Assembly (NCBI GenBank): GCA_029582165.1
Contig: CM055893.1
Coordinates: forward strand, 23,039,179 to 23,103,178
Origin: Portulaca oleracea
Lineage: Eukaryota; Streptophyta; Magnoliopsida; Caryophyllales; Portulacaceae
Reading direction: 5' to 3'
Length of the DNA stretch: 64,000 bases
Part shown: one piece after another, positions 33,504 through 45,007 of the stretch
How the letters are laid out: each line of letters begins with the position of its first letter
How positions within the stretch are numbered: position 1 is the first letter of the stretch
Program-made: the position numbers and the translations under genes
The notes under the pieces: model-generated
Told to the model about the DNA's origin: nothing
The model's database searches: none
What the model saw: only the letters and a program-made list of their open reading frames with translations

Positions 33504-33785
33504 AGATGGATGTCGTCGGTGCTCTTTTAGGTGGTAACCGGGTAATGGATGTTGTCGATGCTCTTTCATGTGGCAACTGGAAGGTGGACGATGTCGATGC
33601 TCTTTTATGTGGAACCCGGAAGATGGACGATGTCGGTGCTCTTTTATTTGGCAACCGGAAGATGGACAATGTTGGCGCTCTTTTATGTGGCAACCAGAAG
33701 GTGGACGAAGTCGGTGCTCTTTTATGTTGCAACCGGAAGATGGGCGATGTCTGTGCTCTTTTATGTGGCCACCAGAAGTTAGATG
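33504..33785. repeat. 39-bp minisatellite, about 7 copies
   Basis: GCTCTT marks recur at 33521, 33560, 33599, 33638 and onwards at 39-bp steps. Because 39 is a multiple of three, several frames stay open; one encodes a 13-residue repeat of the form DVxALLCGNRKMD. It lies in the 3' UTR of T3, next to the LTR. Confidence 0.85.
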
Positions 33786-33984
33786 CTAAAAGATGATGTC
33801 CCGGTTTTCCCGGTGTTGGTGACGGCTCCCTGCACAGAAACCAAAGCAGAATGTCATATCATTTTGAACAATGGCTGGAGATATGGAGAATTACCTGTCT
33901 GCAAGATTGATCGCAGCTGATCCGAACTCTCCTTCCCCTTTGTTTCTGTCAATGTCTCAGTCTTTCCCCATGTCGATGATGCCT

Positions 33985-34380
33985 TACGGATTTTCCCGAG
34001 GCGGATCGGATTTTCTCGATGTTGATGGTGCCCAACGGATTTTCCCGATGATGAAGATGCCCAACTGATTTTCCCGAGGGGGATCGGATTTTCCCGATGT
34101 TGATGGTGGTGCCCAACGGATCTTCCCGAGGCGGATCGGATTTTCGCGATGTTGATGATGCCCAACGGATTTTCCTGAGGCAGATCCGATTTTCCCGATG
34201 TTGATGATGCCCAACGAATTTCCCAAGGCGCATCAGATTTTTCCGATGTTGATGGTGGTGCCAAAGGATTTTCCCGAGGCGGATCGAATTTTCCCGATGT
34301 CGATAATTGATGATGCTTAACGGATATTCCTGAAGCTGATGACGCCCAATGGATTTTCCCGAGGCAGATGATTATGTCAG
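33985..34380. repeat. Composite minisatellite, about 49-52 bp
   Basis: Two half-units alternate: a 20-bp form (CGGATTTTCCCGAGGCGGAT) and a 29-32-bp form that begins CGGATTTTCCCGATGTTGAT and ends in GCCCAA. There are about seven pairs, with length variation in GATGGTGGTG. Open frames across it are by-products. Confidence 0.8.
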
Positions 34381-34710
34381 TATCGTCCATGGCAACTTTT
34401 GTTGCTTTGGCAGACTAGAAGATCGTCATGAGGATGATAGATAGAAGTCATCCATAGTGTGATTAGAGATTTTTCTAATCTTGCTCTTAATGATTTGCAA
34501 CCGAGCTTAAGTCTCTGTGAGAGATAACATTCTTTGATTCTCCTTCTATTCTCGATGAGTATGCATGCACTTGGTCTCCTAGACTCTAGACTCTTATGCA
34601 CTAATGCAATGACTAGGAGAATATGTATATGAACGGTGTTTCACAATGCATGTGACTCAATATGCAAACAACCCCCAATCCTAATATTAGAACAAGGATT
34701 CCCTAAGTGT
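34381..34710 (-). other. Remaining T3 3' UTR sequence
   Basis: No gene or repeat recognised. It ends where the T2 LTR begins at 34711. Confidence 0.4.
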
Positions 34711-34735
34711 TGTAGACACTGAATTTTGTCACAAT
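34711..34735 (+). repeat. Tat element T2 5' LTR, piece 1 of 3
   Basis: TGTAGACACTGAATTTTGTC matches the start of the T3 LTR. It is interrupted after 25 bp by a TRIM element. Confidence 0.65.
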
Positions 34736-35425
34736 TGTTTTGGGGAGATCCAAGGGGGAGCCTACTTCAACCAAGGCCCATGGCACACAAGTTAAGTGAG
34801 GTTCCATCTTAAAACCAATTGGTATTAAGAGGAGTAGCCTACTTGACTTATATACCATGTGCTTTCTCCTTACTTTTTCGATGTGGGACATTTTACTCAT
34901 GGGTGAATCCCAACAATCTCCCCCTTCACACATGAGTCTCTCCCCCTTGATCGAAAGCCTCTTTTGACAAATGTTTCAAGTCACCATCAGGAGCCCATCA
35001 TAGCTGCACCTTACTCTATAGAGCCGCACCCTACTCCACCCGAGTCTCATGTCACCACTTTGTCTCAAGAGTCCCAGTCGCACCTTACTCCACAGAGCTG
35101 CACCCTATCCACCCGAGCCTCATGCCACCACTCTGAGCATTCAGGAGACCCAGCCACACACGCACAATGGTCCCTGCTCCTGTCCACGGTGATCTTCTCG
35201 CACCTTGGACGCGCCCAGCCGAACGAACCATCGGCTCTGATACCGCTTGTTGGGGAGATCCAAGGGGGAGCCCACTTCAACCAAGACCCGTGGTACACAA
35301 GTTAAGTGAGGTTCCATCTTAAAACCAATTGGTATTAAGAGGAGTAGCCCACTTAACTTATTTACCATGTGCTCTCTCCTTACCTTTTCGATGTGAGACA
35401 TTTTACTCATGTGTGAATCCCAACA
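34736..35425 (-). mobile_element. TRIM element (small non-autonomous LTR retrotransposon)
   Basis: Complete and only 690 bp. LTRs are 34736-34915 (180 bp) and 35248-35425 (178 bp), with ends TGTTGGG and CCCAACA. On the - strand the primer site GGTATCAGAGCC follows the 5' LTR (about 35234-35244), and the polypurine tract GAAGGGGGAGAT precedes the 3' LTR (34916-34927). The internal 332 bp is Cys/His/Pro-codon rich but not coding. The LTR carries CCCACATCGAAAA and TATATAAG motifs common in plant TRIMs. The flanks ACAAT and AAATT are not an exact target duplication. Confidence 0.85.
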
Positions 35426-36665
35426 AAATTAAATGACATATCAATATAAAATAAAAGGAAGCAAATACAGAAGAAGAGGCCGGAATGCAAGAGCTAAAGT
35501 ATGTGCACTCTACACGTACAAATATTCTTTAATATTACATGCAAACTCACATGCAAACCTCTACGTAAAATGCAAGCCATGCGAACCATGCAAAGTCAAG
35601 CTCGAGAGGTCACAAGTTCGATTCCTCACAAAAATGTAATGTAATCATAATAAGATTACAAATAAAAGGGAGCTTTCATCCAAGTGTGAACCAGCATTTC
35701 CCAAGGCAGATTGATTCCACACACTACCGTCCATGCATGCGTGGACGACATCCCATCCATCCCCCCCAGCTAGTGGCCGGCCGACCACGAGAACTCCGCC
35801 CACACGTGGTCAATTGACCACGTGCCACCGTCCATGGATGAACATCCCCCCCTACTGCCTTGGTGTTTTGTGCCTAGCTGGAGATCACTATGTGAGTGCA
35901 TGCATGTTATGTGCTCTCTACTCCCTCATTCTCCTATAAATACTACTCCTCACAATGCCAAATACACTCATTCACTCGCCAATTCACTCATCATCTCTTC
36001 CTCTCTACTCTCATTCATTCTCTTTAATCTCTCTTACAATCTTTATCTCCATTACATTCCTCATCACATCTTCTATCCTATCCACTCTCTATTCTATCTT
36101 ACGACCATAATCTTCATTATTTCTCCATCATAAAAAGCCTAAATACATATCTTATTTTATTCATTCGAAACACCACAAAAAACTCTAAGACTAAACACAT
36201 AAAAGTCACAAAAAAACCCTCTTTCCTACCTTATTTTCAACCACTTTTCCCTACTTTCTTTTGGCACTTTTGAGGAGTATTATTCAAGGGTATTAAGAGG
36301 AGCATTTTTCAAGCATCAAAGCAAGGCAAGGCCTCTTCTTCAAACTAGAACAATGTAAGGCCTAATTTTTCTTCATTTCCTTGTAAATAATGTGTAAATG
36401 TTGTACTTTTCATTTTATAACTCATGTTGCATGTTCAATGAAGTAATTCTATAAAGTTCCTATTTATTCTTTTTCAAAATCTTATGAAAGCACACTTAAA
36501 CTATTAGTAGAGTCTTTCCTTTTGTGAGAGGCGGACTCCTAAAGTTCCTACTTTTCGAGTTTGTAGCCTTACCCCCAAATACACTCTTGGGTTTCGTAGA
36601 CGTAGTCTTTCTTTCTTTTCTCTTCAGTTTGTCTTGGCTTTTCCCTTAAAAAGTCGGGTGGCAAC
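35426..36665 (+). repeat. Tat element T2 5' LTR, piece 2 of 3
   Basis: Contains the TATA box TATAAATA at 35935-35942, followed by a C/T-rich stretch that matches the transcribed part of the T1 and T3 LTRs. An inverted repeat around CACGTGGTCAATTGACCACGTG is at about 35803-35824. It is interrupted at 36665 by the Athila element and resumes at 44576. Confidence 0.65.
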
Positions 36666-38189
36666 TGTAATAATGGTTTTGTGGACCTCAGTTTTTATCG
36701 TTCTTCTCAGGGAACTGGCGGCCTTGGTCATAGAAACTAGGTCTAAGGTCGGGATGAGATTGCTAAGGTAAGGATATCGGTTTGAAGTGAACACAACGCA
36801 AGAAACAAAGCTAAGGTCGGTCAAGGAATGGAAAATGGGCTTCGGAGGTTTTCGGGATGCAAACGGGAACAATGAGATAGGTTTCGCAACAAGAAAGCAA
36901 CAAGGAAGGAAATCAAGTGGCAATTCCGTTAGAAAATACATTTTGGGCTTCCTCTTCCGAGGATAGTCCGGATTAACTTCCCCAAAGTCCATTGACAGAC
37001 CCAGAGGGTTAATGAAATGGAATTCCCTTGTTAGCTTCTATTCGCTTTCTTGAATAGAATACTAACTATCCCGATTCCCACCTTCCAACACAAGTGTTGG
37101 ATGTATTCGGGAGCTTTCGAACCCAAATACAACCTTCTTGAGGGAAGGATAGGGGTGGGAAATTGATTTTCCAACTAATTACTCACTAATATTGCTAACC
37201 CAAACCTAATCACCCATTTACACCCTTAATTACCCCTAACCCATAGGGTTTCTAGCCACTAATCATGATAAAATCTAAGCTAACAACATCCAAACCAAAC
37301 CTAAACATGATTTCTAGCATCAAACAATCATAAACAAGCAAGAACAATGAAAAAGCAAGTAAAGAAATCAAGAACAAGTAAAGTAATTAGCAAAGTAATT
37401 AATAAAAGAGTTAAGGGAAAAGAATACTTATCAAAATGTTGTGGATGAACAAAGGAAAGCAATAAAAAGATAATCCAACAATCTCTCAATTGTTTGAATA
37501 CCCAAATCTTCAATAATAAACACAAATCTCTAAAACCCTAAATTAATCTCTCACTAATCTCTCTCTAAAAGTCACTAATACATTGCTGGAAATTCTCTAA
37601 GTAACTCGAGTCTAATAATAGTCGAATCCCCCCTATAAAATGCTGCAAAGGAGCTATTTATACAAAGGATAAAAATCCCCAAAACGCAGCGCTTAAGACC
37701 CGACAAAACGCACAGCAACAGGGGGGGTCGCGGGCGCAACCAGTGAAGACATCCAGGCGATTTCTCCCGTCGCAGCGCCGTAGCTACGGTCTTGCTGACC
37801 GTAGCTGCTGTCTTGCTCGGCCTAGCGGTGGTAGCGGGTGCTACCTCAAGAGTGGCGGGGACTACCCTTGGCTTTCCTTCCCTTTGTTCTTCCCTCTTTC
37901 CGAAGCATGTAACGCCCGATCCGAGAGTCGTAGCAGGTGTTACTTCACTAATTGACACCAAAGGTGAGGAAGGTGGTCCCGGGTCGACTCCGCCTCGGCT
38001 TCCGGTCTGGCTCGGCTCGGGAAATCACCAAAAATGCTATAAAAAGGCTCGTTTTGCTACGTTTAGAGTGAAAACTCCAAAACCTACAAAATAACCAAAA
38101 ACGTATTAAAAACTATGAAATTAAACCACGAAACAAGTTAAAAGCCTAAGGATTTAGGCGGTATTTAGACACAGAATCGGGTCTAAACA
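36666..38189 (-). repeat. Athila A2 3' LTR
   Basis: 1524 bp, TGTTTAGACCC...TTACA on the - strand, TATA box at 37656-37663. The U3 palindromes here are few (GCCGTAGCTACGGTC near 37781). It aligns throughout with 43059-44575, with visible differences around 37715-37745. Confidence 0.85.
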
Positions 38190-38226
38190 CTCCCCCACAC
38201 TTAAACGTTTGCTCGTCCCAAGCAAA
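38190..38226 (-). other. 3' polypurine tract and hairpin of A2
   Basis: - strand: TTTGCTT - GGGAC - GAGCAAA (38208-38226), then GTTTAAGTGTGGGGGAG up to the LTR. One stem pair is G:T. Confidence 0.7.
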
Positions 38227-40357
38227 ACAAAACAAAACAAATAAGAAAACTAAACACCAACTCCTTTGTCGTGGGAGGAAACCAGTGCATTTAGCGTATG
38301 CACCAAGCCCTTTGAACCCCCGGCAGCCCGGGTGGACGAGATGGATTCGTGGGGGTTTGTAGCGGCTATACCCACAAAAGCGAAAGAAAAAGGAGAGAGG
38401 GAAAGTGAAAAACAAAACCGAAGAAAAACAAAGGAAAAGAAAAACAACCGCTTCGCTTCAAAAGATCTCGAAATCTAAAATCAGGAAAACGTTATTAAAC
38501 CTCCAAAAGGAACCATTATGAGCGTCTCACAAACGCCTATCCTAAGCAAAAGTCAGTCTTTGAGATTTTCGATGTCCTACACCTAGTGTCAAGCAAAACC
38601 CCATGTGCGTAAGTGCTAGTGGGTTCCAACCGAATCCAAAAGGCTCCAAGGACTCATGCTCGAGCTCAAAAACAACGAAACGAACAAGAGAAGTGTTGCC
38701 CTTCCTCGCATTTGGTCACCCTTGGCTTGGTGAGGGCCGTAGATGATGCAAGGAGAGGCCCCACACTTTATTAACGCTTAAACTTTTCTTTTTCGGGTTG
38801 GGTAATCCCAACAAAATTGCTTTTTCTTTTTCTCTTTTTTTTTCTTTTTATAGGTCGGTATTAGCCTTACTTTCGGGAACTGGACGGCCCAAATATGGGG
38901 TTTACCCTCCCAACACAGTCTTTTGCATACACACCTCCATCGAGAATTCGGAATAGGAGGAGCTTAAGGGGTAATAGCGCCGTACCGCTAATACCGGGCC
39001 CGTGTAGGTTGGCTAAGTGTATTGTGCTTGATGTCATTGAGCGACACGCTCCACTTAATCTGGTTATTGTAGCTTTTGCTTTCTTTTTCTTTCTTTTTGA
39101 CTTTGCTTTTGCTTTTATTAAACGGGAAAAAAAAACAAGCTCGGACACGAACCCCTAGAATCTCCCGACTTCAACTAGAACGTGAAAGGAATCGGGGGTT
39201 TCACTAGGCACTTGATGAAGGTCATCTAAAGTAATAAGTCATGACTAGTACCCGAGACAGGGTCGAAAACGCTTAGACCGGTTTCCTTTAAAGAAGTTTA
39301 AGAACGGTTTCTCAATTTCGACAACAAGATCCAAGAAACAAAGCAAAAACAAAACGAGAACGAAAGCGAAAGAAAACTTTTAAGGTTTTCACTCCCTTTG
39401 TTCTCCTTTTTCACACAAATTTTTTTTCAGATTTTAGGCAAAAACTAGAAAACAAAAACAAAAATTCTAGGTGATCTACCCTTGAAACAGAATATCTCCC
39501 CCCCACACTTAAAACGCCACAGTGTCCTCATTGTGGGAAGGTGTCACATGACAAGGGTAGAGAACCTACAAAAAACAAACAAACAAGAACAACTAGCATA
39601 TAAAAGTGCTGGCGACCCGAGCCCACGCGGCTCCAACAGCAATATAATCCCAACGCAAACACTCAAAGGGGTTCGCCACCCAAAAGAAATATCAAGCATG
39701 CAACAAGGATCAACATATGTACACACTCAAAGAGTGCGGAAAGAGGTTACCTTGGGGTCTTCAAATAAATAACGAACCCAATCCACGATCCAAGAAAACG
39801 TCACACTTTTGTTAGGAATAAACAAGAAAAACATAATAAGTGTGAGTGTTCGCATGCATAAAAGAGAAAGAACAAAACAAAAATAAAAATAAGACACTAC
39901 TGCTTTCACTCCAACTTCAAATTTTCTTATTTTTTCAACTCCAACTTTTTCTATTTTTCACATCATTTTTCTCTTTTCTTCTTTTTTATTCAAACTTTTT
40001 CTTTTGATCCTAGAACTAATACCTCAAGAATATAAAAGAAAAAAATAACAAGACAAGAAAAAATAGAAAAACCTAAAGAAAACTAAAAGGAAAAATTAAA
40101 AAGAAGAAAAAGAATCAAAATTAGAAAAAATGCAAAAACTTGAAACTTGAAATGAGAGGTTCAAAACTTATGGGGTGCCTCCCATAGAGCACTTGTTTTA
40201 GGTCCCTAGCTTGACCTAAATACTTACTTGATTCTTGGAATCCTTGGGACACAAACCAAAAACATCATCAACCTTTTCCACCAATTTTTCTTCCTCTTTT
40301 TCCCATGATTCTCAAAGAGGTTCATGAATGTCATGGGACACTCTTCCGGTGGTGTAA
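38227..40357 (-). other. Athila A2 3' noncoding block
   Basis: Noncoding. The second hairpin (39517-39536, one G:U pair) and G-tract (39499-39510) are present. The GGGAGGC motif that follows the coding region in Athila elements is at about 40172-40182. Order is as in copies A1 and A3. Confidence 0.6.
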
Positions 40358-42907
40358 TCATTCGCCTAGGATATTCGGATAGCATTTTCTTTGGCTTCGT
40401 CCACCAACGTTTCCTTCTTCTCTTCCAACGCTTCCTAGCAAGCCTAGGACCTTTGAAAATCGGCTTATTGACTTTGTTGCATTCAACATAGGTTTACTCA
40501 AAGAAATTTCCTTCCACCATGGAATGATCTTAAGAGGATGATCATGGTAAATATCCTCAAATTCACTTAGAATTGGATGCGAAGCCCTTAGATATTTGAT
40601 TTCTCCCCAATCATCGGGCTCAACGTCAAGAAAATAAGACTCCTTTTGGGGTTCATCCAAGATGTCTACCACTGCATTGGCCTTAAAATGAGATTCTTTA
40701 GGAGATTTCAATCTTGAAGGGTCGATGTAAAAATCAATATGATCTCGACCCACATGAAGAGACAAGCGACCTCTTTTCACATCTATGGTAGCTCCTGCGG
40801 TAGCCAAAAAGGGTCGACCAAGAATAATAGGATTTCTCCTATCCTCATCCATCTCTAAAATAACGAAGTCACTAGGGATAAGGAAACTTCCCACTTGAAC
40901 TGGGATGTCTTCTAATATTCCCAAGGGCTTCCTAACTCTTCGGTCCGCAAGTTGCAAGTTTATAGTTGTAGGGGTCAAGTCATCAAGGTTCAACTTCTTA
41001 CATATAGAGTGTGGCATGACACTCACACTTGCCCCCAAATCACATAATGCATTATCAATCTTCATATCACCAATTAAGCATGGAATAGAGAAACTACCCG
41101 GATCGGCTAGTTTCTCGCGAGACTTGCTTCCCATAATGGCGTTGCAACTAACTGTGAGATGAATGGCCGATGACTCCTTGATTCTTCTCTTGTTTGTCAA
41201 AAGGTCCTTGAGATGTTTCTTGAATGAAGGGACCTCCGACATGGCATCTAGAAATGGTATATTAACTTGGAGTTTCTTCATCATCAAAATAAACTTGGAG
41301 AATTTATCATCATTCTTTTGTTGAACCAATCTTCCGGGAAATGGAACTGGTGGTCTATAAGAAACGGGTTTCTCCAATGGGTTAACATGAATATCCTCCC
41401 TCAAGACTTCCTTTCCTTTCTCTCGTCTTTTCTCAATCTCTACCCTCTCTTCCAACCTCTCTTTTTCTTCATCCTCGGCCTCATTAACCACAACATCACC
41501 CTCCTTCTCCTCAACCATGTTTTGCTCAACTTCTATGCTCTCCTCTTCATCGCTATCCACCACAACTCCCTCATTCTCTACCAAAGGACTCTCCTCCTCC
41601 ACATTCACCTCCACTACCAAAGGTTCTTCAATTTTTCTTCCACTCCTTAGGGTAATGGTTTCAACTTGCTCCCCTTGGATAGGTTGAGGTTGAATGGGTT
41701 GAGAAAAGTATACTTGTTGAGCAACTTGGTTCATTTGGGTTTCAAGGTCTCTAAGGCGAGCACCCTCACTTTCTTGATTGGCCACAATTTGTTGCAACAA
41801 CTTTTCAATCATAGAATCTTGGAATGGTTGAGAAACTTGGGGTTGTGGGGTGGGTTGATGCGAAAACTCTCCTTGAAAATGTGCATGATGGTCATAAAAT
41901 TGAGAAACAGGATCAAATATAGGATTGGCAAATGTAGTGTAACTGGGATCATCATCGTCATAAGAATGGGAATAAAGTTGGTTGGAATAAATGGCATTCA
42001 CATGTTCTACATGACGATACTCCACACATGGATGCTCGAGATGTGGACCAAAACACAACTTACAAATATGCAAGTTAGGAGCGTGAATGGATGCAAGGGC
42101 TTGCATACCTCGGGCTAAATTCAACTGGTTGGAAACCTCATCATCCACCATCTTCTTTTGCAAATCAAGGACGGTAGCCATTAGAAGCTTGATAGTGGGG
42201 TTGTGTTCCAAAGAATGATCCCCATTTCCTAAATTTTGGCCGCCTCCCCAACTAGGCATATTCTAAGATAGCTCATGAAGAAAAATATTGGCTTCCTCCG
42301 CAGTCTTCTTTAGGAACATCCCTCCGAACGCATTATCAATAGATACTCTAAGAGGACCACGGAGCCCATGATAGAAATGTTGAAGCAACATCCAATGCAG
42401 TAAATTATGATGAGGGCATTGTCGTTGAAGATTCTTAAATCTCCCCCAAGCGTCAAAAAGACTCTCTCCCGGCCATTGCTTGAAATGTAAAATTTCTGCT
42501 CGAAGTCGGTGTGTCTCCTCCGCCGGAAAGAAACGGTGAAGAAAATCTCCTTTGAGTGCCTCCCATTAAGAATAAAAACCAAGTGGGCATGTTTGTAGCC
42601 ATATCTTCGCTTTCCCCACAAGAGTGAGAGGAAAAAATTTCAATTTCAAATATTCTGATAATATCCTTGGAATGTGTATAAAAAAGCTAATCTGGTCTTC
42701 GAACTTATCAATATGAGCAATGGGACTTTCAACAGCATCGTCCCCATGAAACGGGTTTCTTTCGAAGACTTCAAGTAAATGTGGTTTACACTCGAACACA
42801 ACATCGGGTGGCACTGGTGGTAATGTGATAGGACTGCCTCTCGTACCCAATGATGGAATGGCGTATGATAGAAGGGTACGAGGTGAACCAGCTTGAGCTT
42901 CACCCAT
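40358..42907 (-). pseudogene. Athila gag-protease ORF, nearly intact, two stop codons
   Basis: About 850 codons from ATG at 42907, in one frame except for stops at 42566-42568 (TAA) and 42263-42265 (TAG). N-terminal capsid region: LTLVGKAKIWLQ...ALKGDFLHRFFP fits Retrotrans_gag. A cysteine-bearing segment (CKLCFGPHLEHPC) is in place of a standard CCHC knuckle. A Gln-rich stretch and a Glu/Val-rich acidic stretch follow, then a retropepsin-like domain with NALCDLGASVSVMPHS (catalytic Asp-Leu-Gly) near 41030-41060 and NPIILGRPFLATAGA at about 40800-40840. The product would form particles and process gag. The frame's good condition compared with the missing pol suggests recent activity in trans. 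Confidence 0.75.
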
Positions 42908-43035
42908 TAGAACGCGAGGACTCCTACAAAAAATGAAGAAGCATCAAATTCATTTGGATTGACACAAACTGATTTCTAGCGTGAAATCAAACTCAAATAA
43001 CCAAAAACCAAGAAACTAAAATTAGGGGCGCTGGC

Positions 43036-43053
43036 TCCCCAGCAACGGCGCCA
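43036..43053 (-). other. Primer binding site for tRNA-Asp
   Basis: TGGCGCCGTTGCTGGGGA, five bases after the LTR. It differs by one base from the complement of the plant tRNA-Asp 3' end, the primer known for Athila elements. Confidence 0.85.
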
Positions 43054-43058
43054 TTTTG

Positions 43059-44575
43059 TGTAACAGTGGTTTTGTGGACCTCGGTTTTTATCGTTCTTCT
43101 CAGGGAGTTGGCGGCCTTAGTCATAGAAACTAGGTCTAAGGTCGGGATGAGATTGCTAAGGTAAGGATATCGGTTTGAAGAGAACACAACGCAAGAAACA
43201 AAGCTAAGGTTGGTCAAGGAATGGAAAATGGGCTTGGAGGTTTTCGGGATGCAAACGGGAACAAGGAGATAGGTTTCGCAACAAGAAAGCAACAAGGAAG
43301 GAAATCAAGTGGCAATTCCGTTAGAAAATACCCACCGGGCTTCCTCTTCCGAGGATAGTCCTGATTAACTTCCCCAAAGTCCATCGACAGACCCGGAGGG
43401 TTAATGAAACGGAATTCCCTTGTTAGCTTCTATTCGCTTTCGTGAATAGAATACTAACAATCCTGATTCCCACCTTCCAACACAAGTGTTGGATGTATTC
43501 GGGAGCTTTCGAACTCAAATACATCCTACTTGAGGGAAGGATAGGAGTGGGAAAATGATTTCCCAACTAATTACTCACTAATATTACTAACCCAAACCTA
43601 ATCACCCATTTACACCCTTAATTACCCCCTAACCCATAGGGTTTCTAGCGACTAATCATGATAAAATCTAAGCTAACAACATCCAAACCAAACCTAAACA
43701 TGATTTCTAGCATCAAACAATCATAAACAAGCAAGAACAATGAAAAGGTAGGTAAAGAAATCAAGAACAAGTAAAGTAATTAGCAAAGTAATTAATAAAA
43801 GAGTCAAGGGAAGAGAATACTTATCAAAATATTGTATATGAACAAAGGAAAGCAATAAAAAGATAATCCAACAATCTCTCAATTGTTTGAATACCCAAAT
43901 CTTCAATAATAAACACAAATCTCCAAAACCCTAGATTAATCTCTCACTAATATCTCTCTAAAAGTCATTAATACAATGCTGGAAATTCTCCAAGTAACTC
44001 GAGTCTAATAATAGTCGAATCCCCCCTATAAAATGCAGCAAAGGAGCTATTTATACAAAGGATAAAAATCCCCAAAACGCAGCGTTTAAGACCCGACAAA
44101 ACGACAAGAAGTGGTCGCGCGCGACCAAATGAAGACAGCCAGGCGATTTCTCCCGTCGCAGCGCCGTAGCTACGGTCTTGCTGACCGTAGCTGCTGTCTT
44201 GCTCGGCCTAGCGGTGGTAGCGGGTGCTACCTCAAGAGTGGCGGGGACTACCCTTGGCTTTCCTTCCCTTTGTTCTTCCCTCTTTCCGAAGCATGTAACG
44301 CCCGATCCGAGAGTCGTAGCAGGTGTTACTTCACTAATTGACACCAAAGGTGAGGAAGGTGGTCCCGGGTCGACTCCGCCTCGGCTTCCGGTCCGGCTCG
44401 GCTCGGGAAATCACCAAAAATGCTATAAAAAGGCCCGTTTTGCTACGTTTTGAGTGAAAACTCCAAAATCTACAAAATAACCAAAGACGTATTAAAAACT
44501 ATGAAATTAAACCATGAAATGAGTTAAAAGCCTTAGGAATTAGGCGGTATTTCGATACAAAATTGGGTCTAAACA
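43059..44575 (-). repeat. Athila A2 5' LTR
   Basis: 1517 bp. Starts at 44575 (TGTTTAGACCCAATTTTG) and ends at 43059 (…CCACTGTTACA). TATA box at 44048-44055. Confidence 0.85.
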
Positions 44576-44982
44576 CCAACTCCCATTTCGAATTAAAACA
44601 CATTGGATTGCATAAACCGTCGTAAAATATGGTTTTACAATGTACAGATGCAACTTTAAGGCTTTTCTTTATGTGTTTCTAAATAATGCTTAAATGAGAT
44701 GCTTTGTTCTGAGCGTAGCAATCAAATGAGCACATTAGATTAAAACCGAAAGAATTTGGAACATGTGGATGTTCACTCTTAAAGGATTAATTCTAATAAA
44801 CTCATAAAATGTCTAAGCGAAGGGAAAATGATTTTACAAGTATTATTCTCGAAATGTATAATTAAAAAATTCCTTAAAGGTTCTTTTTTCAAAGGTTCAA
44901 ACCCCAGCACAAGTCATCGAATCTCACCCCAATCCAAACCTGGACATTCGGAAGCCCGAACGGCGAGGAAAAAATGTCCACA
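44576..44982 (+). repeat. Tat element T2 5' LTR, piece 3 of 3
   Basis: The end of the LTR after the Athila insertion. Its last stretch (GCCCGAACGGCGAGG...TCCACA) corresponds to the LTR end of T1, and the primer site follows at 44990. Confidence 0.6.
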
Positions 44983-44989
44983 TGATTTT

Positions 44990-45007
44990 TGGCGACTCCA
45001 CTGGGGA
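44990..45007 (+). other. Primer binding site of T2
   Basis: TGGCGACTCCACTGGGGA, the Tat-type site, as in T1. Confidence 0.8.

Larger units (their letters stand above)
36666..44575 (-). mobile_element. Athila-lineage element lacking pol (copy A2), complete with both LTRs
   Basis: LTRs are 43059-44575 (5') and 36666-38189 (3'). The primer site for tRNA-Asp is at 43036-43053. The gag-protease ORF is at 40358-42907, the 3' noncoding block at 38190-40357, and the polypurine tract at the 3' LTR border. Flanks are GCAAC (36661-36665) and CCAAC (44576-44580), a target duplication with one mismatch. It has no RT, RNase H, integrase or env-like ORF, so it depends on proteins from a relative. It inserted into the 5' LTR of Tat T2. 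Confidence 0.85.

Noticed and set aside
33506..34390. Open frames of 73-178 codons on both strands
   Set aside because: These follow from minisatellites with repeat lengths compatible with open frames; there is no independent coding evidence.
34736..35425. Cassandra element with 5S rRNA sequence in its LTR
   Set aside because: No 5S rRNA promoter boxes are visible in the LTR; it fits an ordinary TRIM.
37575..38094. Open frames of 70-128 codons repeated near 44051-44453
   Set aside because: They lie in the two LTRs of the Athila copy A2 and mirror each other on both strands; LTR sequence, not genes.
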